In this document: positions 6,360 to 12,875 of the stretch, in pieces | Layout: every line of letters begins with the position of its first letter | Numbering within the stretch: position 1 is the stretch's first letter | Assembly (NCBI GenBank): GCA_021443065.1 | Contig: JABUUR010000169.1 | Span: 1 to 14,027, forward strand | Source: Fibrobacter sp. | GTDB lineage: Bacteria > Fibrobacterota > Fibrobacteria > Fibrobacterales > Fibrobacteraceae | Length of the DNA stretch: 14,027 nt | Direction of reading: 5' to 3' | Notes under the pieces: generated by a model | The model's input: the letters and a program-made list of their open reading frames with translations, nothing else | Databases searched by the model: none | Told to the model about the DNA's origin: nothing | Translations under genes and position numbers: made by a program

Positions 6360-6753
6360 ATCTATCAGAAGTTTCTCGATTTAACAAGACAAACGTAAAA
6401 GTAACAAATTCCCAAGACTCATTTCTGCCACAGTCGAAAAAAGTTATACCTGTGTTAAATGAATTACAAACACCATCAACAGACGCAATCATAGCCGACT
6501 CATCATTTACATCTGTGCTGTCACCGATATTAAGAAAATAAGAATAGTAATCCGTTTTTGACGTATCAATAAGTTCTTCATTCATCAATACATAGACATC
6601 GAATTTCTTTAGACGTTCCTTACTTCCGTATACTTCAATTCCTGCTGCAGCTTCACTCATGTACTTGTGCTTAAAATAACTTAAAGTAATACATCCGTTT
6701 AATGGCAACAGCAGGAACATCAAAAGCAGCAATCTCGTAAACCACTTAAACAA
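6334..6753 (-). CDS. Small lipoprotein, probably truncated by a frameshift in an A9 tract
   Basis: 139 residues starting at a TTG; the choice is supported by a strong GGAGG six bases upstream and by an ideal signal sequence. M-F-K-W-F-T-R is followed by a Leu-rich core and L-N-G-C (Cys21, lipidation). The mature part is predicted beta-rich (F-D-V-Y-V-L-M-N-E-E-L-I-D-T, S-W-E-F-V-T-F-T-F-V-L-L-N-R-E-T). No family is recognised. The chain ends immediately after E-K-K-I-F, at a nine-A homopolymer; the other frame continues for about 70 sensible residues (6126-6333). The gene is AT-rich (for example 23 of 60 bases GC in 6481-6540) compared with the flanking genes (36 of 60 in 13681-13740). It is the first gene of the minus-strand island cluster. 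Confidence 0.6.
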   Translation of the reverse strand: MFKWFTRLLLLMFLLLPLNGCITLSYFKHKYMSEAAAGIEVYGSKERLKKFDVYVLMNEELIDTSKTDYYSYFLNIGDSTDVNDESAMIASVDGVCNSFNTGITFFDCGRNESWEFVTFTFVLLNRETSDRFVLEKKIF

Positions 6754-6920
6754 AATCGTCCTCCATTTTCGTGAAGATAATAAACCTTTTTACCATAAGT
6801 CTACCACACCAAAGTTATGTCTATACTATACAATCATTTTCCCCAAATTAATTAAAAGATAAAAAAAATAGTGCTAGCGAAACGACGAGTTTTGAAAAAG
6901 CTTTCCCGCACTGACTTTTT

Positions 6921-6937
6921 TGACTTTTACTATATTT
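6921..6937 (+). promoter_or_regulatory. Promoter-like motif, copy 1 (TGACT-N5-TATATTT)
   Basis: TGACT at 6921-6925 and TATATTT at 6931-6937. The same arrangement recurs 200 bases downstream before the first large lipoprotein gene. Spacing is too short for a sigma-70 -35/-10 pair, so TATATTT may be the -10 with TGACT as an upstream extension. A GC hairpin and a 17-codon ORF follow at once. Confidence 0.3.
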
Positions 6938-6938
6938 C

Positions 6939-6954
6939 CCCCCGCAAACGGGGG
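6939..6954 (+). other. GC hairpin sequestering a G-rich site before a 17-codon ORF
   Basis: CCCCCG pairs with CGGGGG around a CAAA loop. The G-run is five to ten bases before an ATG at 6960 that opens a 17-codon ORF with a signal-peptide-like start (M-K-K-F-F-F-L). It is not a terminator because no U-tract follows. It may be the leader remnant of a lost lipoprotein gene. Confidence 0.3.
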
Positions 6955-7126
6955 TTCCCATGAAGAAGTTCTTTTTTCTCTCCCCTTTCCAAGTCCAAAG
7001 TGCAAAGACATAGACGCAAAACGGACGTTAGTCTATTTTTTAGGCGCAACAGATTCCACATCAAAAGAATCCGTCGGCTACAGCAGTTTTTATTTCAGGT
7101 GAGTTTATCAAACCTGCAAAAAAAAA

Positions 7127-7145
7127 TGACTATTTTCTATATTTG
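7127..7145 (+). promoter_or_regulatory. Probable promoter of the large lipoprotein pair (TGACT-N6-TATATTTG)
   Basis: TGACT at 7127-7131 and TATATTTG at 7138-7145, about 30 bases before the ATG at 7175. The second element also fits the Bacteroidota -7 pattern TAnnTTTG, but no TTTG is seen at the matching -33 spacing. A nine-A run (7118-7126) abuts the motif upstream. Confidence 0.4.
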
Positions 7146-7174
7146 GTAAGTAATTGTCCAAGGCAGGAAACCCC

Positions 7175-9979
7175 ATGTCCAAAAAATATTTAGCACTTTT
7201 TTGTTTGTCTTTGGGTGCGTTTCCATTCTTGTGGAGCTGCGATTCCTCTAATGGGAATTCCTTCGATGAATCCCTTTTTGAAGAGGACGATTCCCAGAAA
7301 GGCTTTGTAAAAGTCAACGCCGCCGGCCGTAGCGTTTTTCTAGGAACCGACGACCCTTCCGCCAATGCGAAAGAACGCCCCCAAATGAAAGTGAAGTTCG
7401 ACTACGATTTTTTCATCGGCAATCACGAGGTGACCTGCGGCGAATTCAACGAGGTGATGGGCAAGGAAAGCAATTCAACAGGCCGGGAAAGCGCAGCCAC
7501 CTTAAGGCTGGATTGCGAAAACGATTCCCTGCCCGCCGTAAACCTCACGTATTTCGACGCAGCCCTCTTTGCAAACGCCAAGAGCAAGGCCCTCGGGATG
7601 GATACGGCCTATTCCTACGTGTCCGCAAGTTTTTCCAGTAAGGGGAACTGCACCAATCTGGAAGGTTTCGTTTTTCACCCGGAGGCGCAGGCTTACAGGC
7701 TCCCCACGGAGGCGGAATGGATCTTGGCGGCAAGTCCAAGTTGGAACCCTTCCCAAGGCTGGAATTCCGAGAACTCCGACTACAAGCCTCACGAAGTCTG
7801 TTCTGCAAAAAAGAAGAGCGATTCCGAGGCGCTGTGCGACATGGCCGGAAACGCCATGGAATGGGTAAACGACTGGCTTGGAAATTTCCGCGATACGACC
7901 ATCACGAACTACGTGGGAGCTCCAGACGGCGGAAGCCTCGGGCAGCGCGTACTCAAGGGCGGCAGCTACCGCAATTCGCCCGACGCAATGAAACTTTTCA
8001 ACCGGGGCGATGTCTACACGGTAACATCAGCGACACAGGCGGCCTACGTAGGTTTCCGCCTGGCCTACGGTAAAATTCCCGATGCCATCTGGATGTCTTC
8101 GGAAGGTAACGCCGCCGGCAGCCGCATTGTCACTCTGGCAAACGCCGCCACCCTCAAGCGCTTCACGAAAACCTACCGCACAAAGTTGGCTTTCCGCAAC
8201 GACATTTCAGGCAACCTGGCCTACGTAGACTACTCCAACGGCAACGCCTCCGTCAAGGAGATTCAAGATACGTTGAACGTTTTCCATCCAGAAATTTCAC
8301 CCGACGGTCGTTGGGTCGCCTTCTGCACCGTTCCCGAGGGAATCTCGAAAAAATCTGCACTGTACGTTCGCAGGCTGAACGCCAAAGGCGATGCCCTCGT
8401 AAAGCTGGATGCGGAATCCGCGGCCATTCCCCGCTGGTATATTGCAGACGGCGACACAGTCATTGTGTACGTGGACGATCCGGGCAATAACGAAGACATA
8501 GCCTCCTTCAAAAAGGCAAGTACCTGGCAGGTGCCCTTTGCAAACGGCAAGTTCGGCAAACCGCAAAAACTTTTTGACGGTGCCTACCATGGCGGCATCA
8601 GCAGCGACAACACCCTGGCGGTATCGGGTTCCACCCGACTTCGCGCAAAAATCTCCGGCGACGGGTCAAGCATTACATCTTCCGACGCATCCGATGAAAT
8701 CTGGCTCGATTCAAACCAGGCCTGCAACGTAAGCCTCAGCAGGGGTTCGTCCAAGCAGACCATGTTCCTGGATTTTGCAAGCAAGCCCGGAAAAGACTTT
8801 GTCGGAGAAAAGTATGCCGCACACCAGTACCTTCTCCTTGCCGACAGCACCGGAAAACTGGCACGCATGATTCCCGCCCCTTCGCACCTTACCTTCGATT
8901 TCAGCGAGTGGGCCGTAGGCGACACATCCTACCACGGAATCGCCGTTACAGCCCTGACCAATACCGACGGGGCCCATACCAAGATTGCGCTGGTAGATAC
9001 GAAGGACAGCAGCATAATAGATCTGGTGGAGGGCGAAGAATTATGGCACCCCTCCCTGTGGTTTACAGGGACTACGGGGCAAGATAACGATGTGCTTTTG
9101 AACCTGGACAGCGCCGGCGTTTACATTACCGAAGGATCTTCCGTTATCCAGGCGCAATTCCGTGTAAAGATTGAACGGTTCTGGAAACATGCCGCCACTA
9201 CCGAAGTCCTTTTGATGGGCAGTTCCCGAATGAAGGATGGTGTAAAACCCGACCAGTACCCCGAAAGAAAAATGTTCAACTGGGCCATTGTAGGCATCGA
9301 TCCAAAGCGCGATTTTTACTTTGCCAAAAACTACGGCTTAAACCACGTAAAGAACTTGAAGACCGTCGTATTCTCCCTTGACTTGGACGGATGGCGCGGT
9401 GACGAAGACCATTTAAGCCTTCTTTTTGATGGCGTGCCCGGCTACAAGTACGATGCGGACCATAATTTCTGGGTAGACTACCTGCCGGAAAATTTCATCG
9501 ATGCAGTCGAGGCAAGTTACCCGGCCGGCGAAGAAATCGAAAATATATTCTCCGACCTTGGAGGCTGGAAAAAATACGAGACACCGAACCAGTCCACAGT
9601 TGTGCAGGTCGTGAAAGATTCCGTCTTCGACGAAAAGGGGATTGCCGCCCTGGAAGAACGGTTTGACGACCTGGTGGACTTTATAGAGCTTGCCGCACAA
9701 AGGAACGTACGCGTGGTGGGAATTCTTTTTCCTCTGTCGGACAAGTACGGCAAAACCGGGAGTTACGGCGAATACGGCTTGCAGCGAAGCATCGCCCAAA
9801 AGAAAATCCAGTGGCTGGACTCGCTTTCAGCAAGTAACAAGAACTTTGTACTGATGGACGAAAACAAGATGGGCGACCACGATTACAAGAATCTTCTACT
9901 GGATGAAGACCACCTCTGTACGGAAGGTGCAGAAAAAATGACAGCAAGGCTGGACTCCCTGCTAGGGACATTGGAATGA
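7175..9979 (+). CDS. Large three-module lipoprotein, TIGR02171-like Fibrobacter paralogous family, copy 1
   Basis: 934 residues from the ATG at 7175, which has an AGGCAGGA site; a TTG at 7154 is also in frame but spoils the signal peptide. Lipoprotein signal with L-W-S-C (Cys22). Residues ~45-300 are a SUMF1/FGE-type C-type-lectin-fold domain: I-G-N-H-E-V-T-C-G-E-F, Y-R-L-P-T-E-A-E-W, D-M-A-G-N-A-M-E-W-V, R-V-L-K-G-G-S-Y and V-G-F-R-L-A-Y. The Cys expected after G-G-S in true formylglycine-generating enzymes is absent (R-N-S-P), so a binding or structural role is likelier. Residues ~310-640 look like a TolB/PD40 beta-propeller (H-P-E-I-S-P-D-G-R-W-V-A-F, H-G-G-I-S-S-D-N). The C-terminal ~260 residues look SGNH-hydrolase-like, with nucleophile block L-L-M-G-S-S-R (~680) and L-D-E-D-H-L (~909) in the Asp-x-x-His position. 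The location is probably outer membrane; the substrate is unknown. It overlaps the next gene by ATGA. Confidence 0.88.
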   Translation: MSKKYLALFCLSLGAFPFLWSCDSSNGNSFDESLFEEDDSQKGFVKVNAAGRSVFLGTDDPSANAKERPQMKVKFDYDFFIGNHEVTCGEFNEVMGKESNSTGRESAATLRLDCENDSLPAVNLTYFDAALFANAKSKALGMDTAYSYVSASFSSKGNCTNLEGFVFHPEAQAYRLPTEAEWILAASPSWNPSQGWNSENSDYKPHEVCSAKKKSDSEALCDMAGNAMEWVNDWLGNFRDTTITNYVGAPDGGSLGQRVLKGGSYRNSPDAMKLFNRGDVYTVTSATQAAYVGFRLAYGKIPDAIWMSSEGNAAGSRIVTLANAATLKRFTKTYRTKLAFRNDISGNLAYVDYSNGNASVKEIQDTLNVFHPEISPDGRWVAFCTVPEGISKKSALYVRRLNAKGDALVKLDAESAAIPRWYIADGDTVIVYVDDPGNNEDIASFKKASTWQVPFANGKFGKPQKLFDGAYHGGISSDNTLAVSGSTRLRAKISGDGSSITSSDASDEIWLDSNQACNVSLSRGSSKQTMFLDFASKPGKDFVGEKYAAHQYLLLADSTGKLARMIPAPSHLTFDFSEWAVGDTSYHGIAVTALTNTDGAHTKIALVDTKDSSIIDLVEGEELWHPSLWFTGTTGQDNDVLLNLDSAGVYITEGSSVIQAQFRVKIERFWKHAATTEVLLMGSSRMKDGVKPDQYPERKMFNWAIVGIDPKRDFYFAKNYGLNHVKNLKTVVFSLDLDGWRGDEDHLSLLFDGVPGYKYDADHNFWVDYLPENFIDAVEASYPAGEEIENIFSDLGGWKKYETPNQSTVVQVVKDSVFDEKGIAALEERFDDLVDFIELAAQRNVRVVGILFPLSDKYGKTGSYGEYGLQRSIAQKKIQWLDSLSASNKNFVLMDENKMGDHDYKNLLLDEDHLCTEGAEKMTARLDSLLGTLE

Positions 9980-12777
9980 AAAAATCTCTTGCCATAAGCC
10001 TCGCCTTTTTTTCGCTTTTCGTGGCCTGCACCTCGCCCAACGGCAGTAACGACCCCGAAAATAGCGGGGTATCCATTGAAGTCGAGGCCGACTCCAACTT
10101 GAAGGGTTTTATGCTCGTACATTCCAAAGGGAAACATACTCTGCTGGGCACCGACCTCACCAAGGCAACCCTCAAGGAACGACCCCGGATGAAGGTGGAA
10201 TTCGACTACGATTTTTCGCTGGGAAAGCACGAGGTGACCTGCGGGGAATTCAACGAGGTGATGGACAAGGATAGCAATTCAACAGGCCGGGAAAGCGCAG
10301 CCGCCTTAAGGCTGGATTGCGATAACGATTCCCTGCCCGCCGTGAACCTCACGTATTTTGACGCAGCCCTCTTTGCCAACGCAAAAAGCAAGGCCCTCGG
10401 GATGGACACGGCCTATTCCTACGTGTCCGCCAGTTTTTCAAGTACTGGCAACTGCACAAGTCTGGAAGGTTTCGTTTTTCACCCGGAGGCGCAGGCTTAC
10501 AGGCTCCCTACGGAAGCGGAATGGATCTTGGCGACAAGCATCAAGTGGGCACCATCCAAGGAGTGGAACGCCGACAACTCCGACCGCAAACTGCAAGAGG
10601 TTTGCACCGCAAACAACGCCACAGAAGATTCCTTTTGCGATTTGGCAGGAAACGTCAAGGAATGGGTCAACGACTGGCTTGGAAACTTCCGCGACACGAC
10701 CGTAGTAAATTATGTGGGAGCCCCCGACGGCGGAACCCTCGGACAGCGCGTTCTTAAGGGCGGCAGTTATCTCCATTCCGCGGAATCGGCAAACTTGTAC
10801 AGCCGTGGCGATGTCTACACCGTCACCTCGGCCACCAAGGCGGCCTACGTGGGATTCCGCCTGGCCTACGGAAAAATACCTGAACCCACCTGGCTTGACA
10901 ACAACGGCTTCGCAAGCTCAGGCCAACTATCCCTGCTGGCAAATCCGAGCACCGTCAAAAAGCTTCTCGGAACCCGAAAGGCGAAACTTGTCTTTCGCAA
11001 TGACGACACCCACAATCTTGCTTTTGTAGATTACTCCATAGCGCAGTCCCATGTAGAAGAAATCGTAGACACCGTCAACGCCTACCATCCAGATATTTCT
11101 CCCGACGGCCTCTGGGTTGCCTTTTGCACAGGTCTCGAAGGCATCGAAAAAAATTCCGCCCTGTACGTTCGCAGGCTGAACGCCAAAGGCGATGCCCTCG
11201 TAAAACTGGATGTAGAATCCGCGGCAATTCCCCGCTGGCGCATTTCCAACGGAGACACCGTCATAGTCTACGTGACAAGTGCCGCGCAAAATAAAGAAGA
11301 CGCCTCCTTCAAAAATACGTCCACCTGGCAGGTGCCCTTTTCAAACGGCAAGTTCGGCAAACCCCAGAAACTTTTCGACGGGAACTATCACGGGGGAATC
11401 AGTGGCGACAACCGTCTGGCAGTTTCCGGATCCACCCTGCTCAAGGCCCGCATCGCAAAAGAGGGCGACATCCTTCAATCCGACGCCCTTGATACCGTAT
11501 GGTACAACGAGGAACAAGCCTGCAACGCCTCCCTTTCAAAGGACGACACAAAACGCACCCTGTTCCTGGATTTTGCTAGTAAAACCGGCAGGGATTTCAC
11601 AGGCGAAATGTACCACACCCACCAGCGAATACTCATGGCCGACAGCACAGGCAGGCTTATCCACTCCGTGGCCGCCCCCCAGGGATACACCTTCGACCAT
11701 AGCGAATGGATTTCGCGACAGGATTTCTCCAAGGAAAACCTGGCCATCGCAACCCTCGCAAACAACGACGGTGCCCACAGGAAAATCACCCTCGTCAACG
11801 TCGATGACAGCACCGCCGCCGACCTTGTGGAAGGCGACGAAATATGGCACCCCTGCCTTTGGGTGGGCACAGCGTCAAATGCAGACGAAAACATCGACCT
11901 GGACAGCGCCGGGCTCTATTTTGAAAATTACGACGGTGGAAGTCTTGTCAGCATCTCCGTCGAACTGGCGATGAAAATGAAAAAATTCTGGCAGCTGTAC
12001 AAGGAGGTGGAATACCTTTCCTTCGGCAGTTCCATGACGAACAACGCCATCTTCGACGACAGCGTCACCGTCTACAAATCCCTGAACATGGCCGCGGCAT
12101 TGTCGGATTTACACTTCGCCCTGTATATCATCAAGAATTACGCCATGCCCTACGCCAAAAAACTAAAGGCCATCTCCATAGAACTTGCTCCCGCTTTTAT
12201 ATTTCGCACGGAAAGTGATTTATGGGAAACCATCAAGAATGCTTCACCAGGGTTCGCCTACGACGAGCATCATCTCCAAGGTAATGTGGAGACAATTTCT
12301 TCAATCGCCCAGGAGAGGGAGTACCCCAGGAACTTACTGCCAATGGATTACATCGACGACACCTTCCTACTGCGTTCTTCTTCCTGGGAAACCCCCGATG
12401 TACCCGTAGATATTTCGTACATGACCCTCGACAACCCGGCAATTCAAATGAATATCGAAAAATTGGTGGAACTAAAGGCCTACGCAGCGCAAAACGGCAT
12501 CATATTCTTTATGACCATCACCCCCAGGAGCCCAGAGTACAGGGACACGGATTCCTTCGGTTATTTCGGCCCCAGTTGGAATGTAGCAAGGGCCATTATC
12601 GAAAAAATCGAAGGAACGGGAATACCAGTCTTTGACGAATACAACTACGGAAACCATGATTATACAAGCGTTATGGGCAGCGGAAGTTTCCACATGAGTT
12701 ATCTAGGTGCCTACCAGTTTACCAGGAGGCTTAACGCCTTCATAGAACAACTCGAGTCTGCAGAAAAGCAGCGGTAA
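9976..12777 (+). CDS. Large three-module lipoprotein, TIGR02171-like Fibrobacter paralogous family, copy 2
   Basis: 933 residues; the ATG overlaps the stop of copy 1 as ATGA, so translation is probably coupled. Lipoprotein signal ending F-V-A-C (Cys18). It has the same order of modules as copy 1: an FGE-like domain to ~298 (L-G-K-H-E-V-T-C-G-E-F, Y-R-L-P-T-E-A-E-W, D-L-A-G-N-V-K-E-W-V, R-V-L-K-G-G-S-Y-L-H) without the post-GGS Cys, and a propeller to ~640 (H-P-D-I-S-P-D-G-L-W-V-A-F). Long stretches of the first two modules are identical to copy 1, including at DNA level (10220-10500 against 7420-7700). The C-terminal module keeps the F-G-S-S-M block (~684) and G-N-H-D-Y. Where copy 1 has D-E-D-H, this one reads S-G-S-F-H, so the apparent catalytic Asp is missing. 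It may be a non-catalytic paralogue. No U-tract terminator follows. Confidence 0.88.
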   Translation: MKKSLAISLAFFSLFVACTSPNGSNDPENSGVSIEVEADSNLKGFMLVHSKGKHTLLGTDLTKATLKERPRMKVEFDYDFSLGKHEVTCGEFNEVMDKDSNSTGRESAAALRLDCDNDSLPAVNLTYFDAALFANAKSKALGMDTAYSYVSASFSSTGNCTSLEGFVFHPEAQAYRLPTEAEWILATSIKWAPSKEWNADNSDRKLQEVCTANNATEDSFCDLAGNVKEWVNDWLGNFRDTTVVNYVGAPDGGTLGQRVLKGGSYLHSAESANLYSRGDVYTVTSATKAAYVGFRLAYGKIPEPTWLDNNGFASSGQLSLLANPSTVKKLLGTRKAKLVFRNDDTHNLAFVDYSIAQSHVEEIVDTVNAYHPDISPDGLWVAFCTGLEGIEKNSALYVRRLNAKGDALVKLDVESAAIPRWRISNGDTVIVYVTSAAQNKEDASFKNTSTWQVPFSNGKFGKPQKLFDGNYHGGISGDNRLAVSGSTLLKARIAKEGDILQSDALDTVWYNEEQACNASLSKDDTKRTLFLDFASKTGRDFTGEMYHTHQRILMADSTGRLIHSVAAPQGYTFDHSEWISRQDFSKENLAIATLANNDGAHRKITLVNVDDSTAADLVEGDEIWHPCLWVGTASNADENIDLDSAGLYFENYDGGSLVSISVELAMKMKKFWQLYKEVEYLSFGSSMTNNAIFDDSVTVYKSLNMAAALSDLHFALYIIKNYAMPYAKKLKAISIELAPAFIFRTESDLWETIKNASPGFAYDEHHLQGNVETISSIAQEREYPRNLLPMDYIDDTFLLRSSSWETPDVPVDISYMTLDNPAIQMNIEKLVELKAYAAQNGIIFFMTITPRSPEYRDTDSFGYFGPSWNVARAIIEKIEGTGIPVFDEYNYGNHDYTSVMGSGSFHMSYLGAYQFTRRLNAFIEQLESAEKQR

Positions 12778-12831
12778 ACACCCGTGGTTTAAAAGCGATG
12801 TGAATTTAGGTTTCACGAAAAATTCTATCTA

Positions 12832-12858
12832 TTGACTGTTGACTTAGATTTTTAAATT
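12832..12858 (+). promoter_or_regulatory. Possible promoter of the Sel1/TPR-type gene
   Basis: TTGACT at 12832-12837 and TAAATT at 12853-12858 with a 15-base spacer, slightly short for sigma-70. Alternatively the second TGACT (12840-12844), six bases, then TTTAAAT follows the motif seen twice before the large lipoproteins. The GAGGG ribosome-binding site lies shortly downstream. Confidence 0.3.
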
Positions 12859-12875
12859 CAGTGAGGGCAAACACA

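Larger units (their letters stand above)
6754..7174. other. 421-base gap between divergent lipoprotein genes
   Basis: This AT-rich region separates the minus-strand island genes from the large plus-strand lipoproteins. It holds two copies of a TGACT-spacer-TATATTT motif (6921-6937 and 7127-7144), a six-pair GC hairpin (6939-6954) and a 17-codon ORF from an ATG at 6960 (M-K-K-F-F-F-L-S-P-F...). It also holds a nine-A run at 7118-7126 and some protein-like reading in another plus frame up to the TGA near 7100. No tRNA, no CRISPR-like repeat and no confident gene is visible. On the minus strand, TATAGT/TATAGA hexamers around 6822-6834 could be the -10 of the small lipoprotein gene. Confidence 0.5.

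Noticed and set aside
6920..7102. 60-residue plus-strand frame from a TTG in the promoter gap
   Set aside because: It starts inside the promoter-like motif, has no ribosome-binding site, and its first part is low quality. The last ~30 residues look mildly protein-like, so it may be a relic, but I cannot support a gene.
7420..10500. Direct repeat about 2.8 kb apart, considered as a mobile-element repeat
   Set aside because: The repeat is the coding sequence of the paralogous N-terminal modules in the same frame; there are no transposase or terminal repeats.
12802..12822. Small inverted repeat (GTGAA/TTCAC) after the second large lipoprotein gene
   Set aside because: Only five pairs and no U-tract; not a credible terminator.
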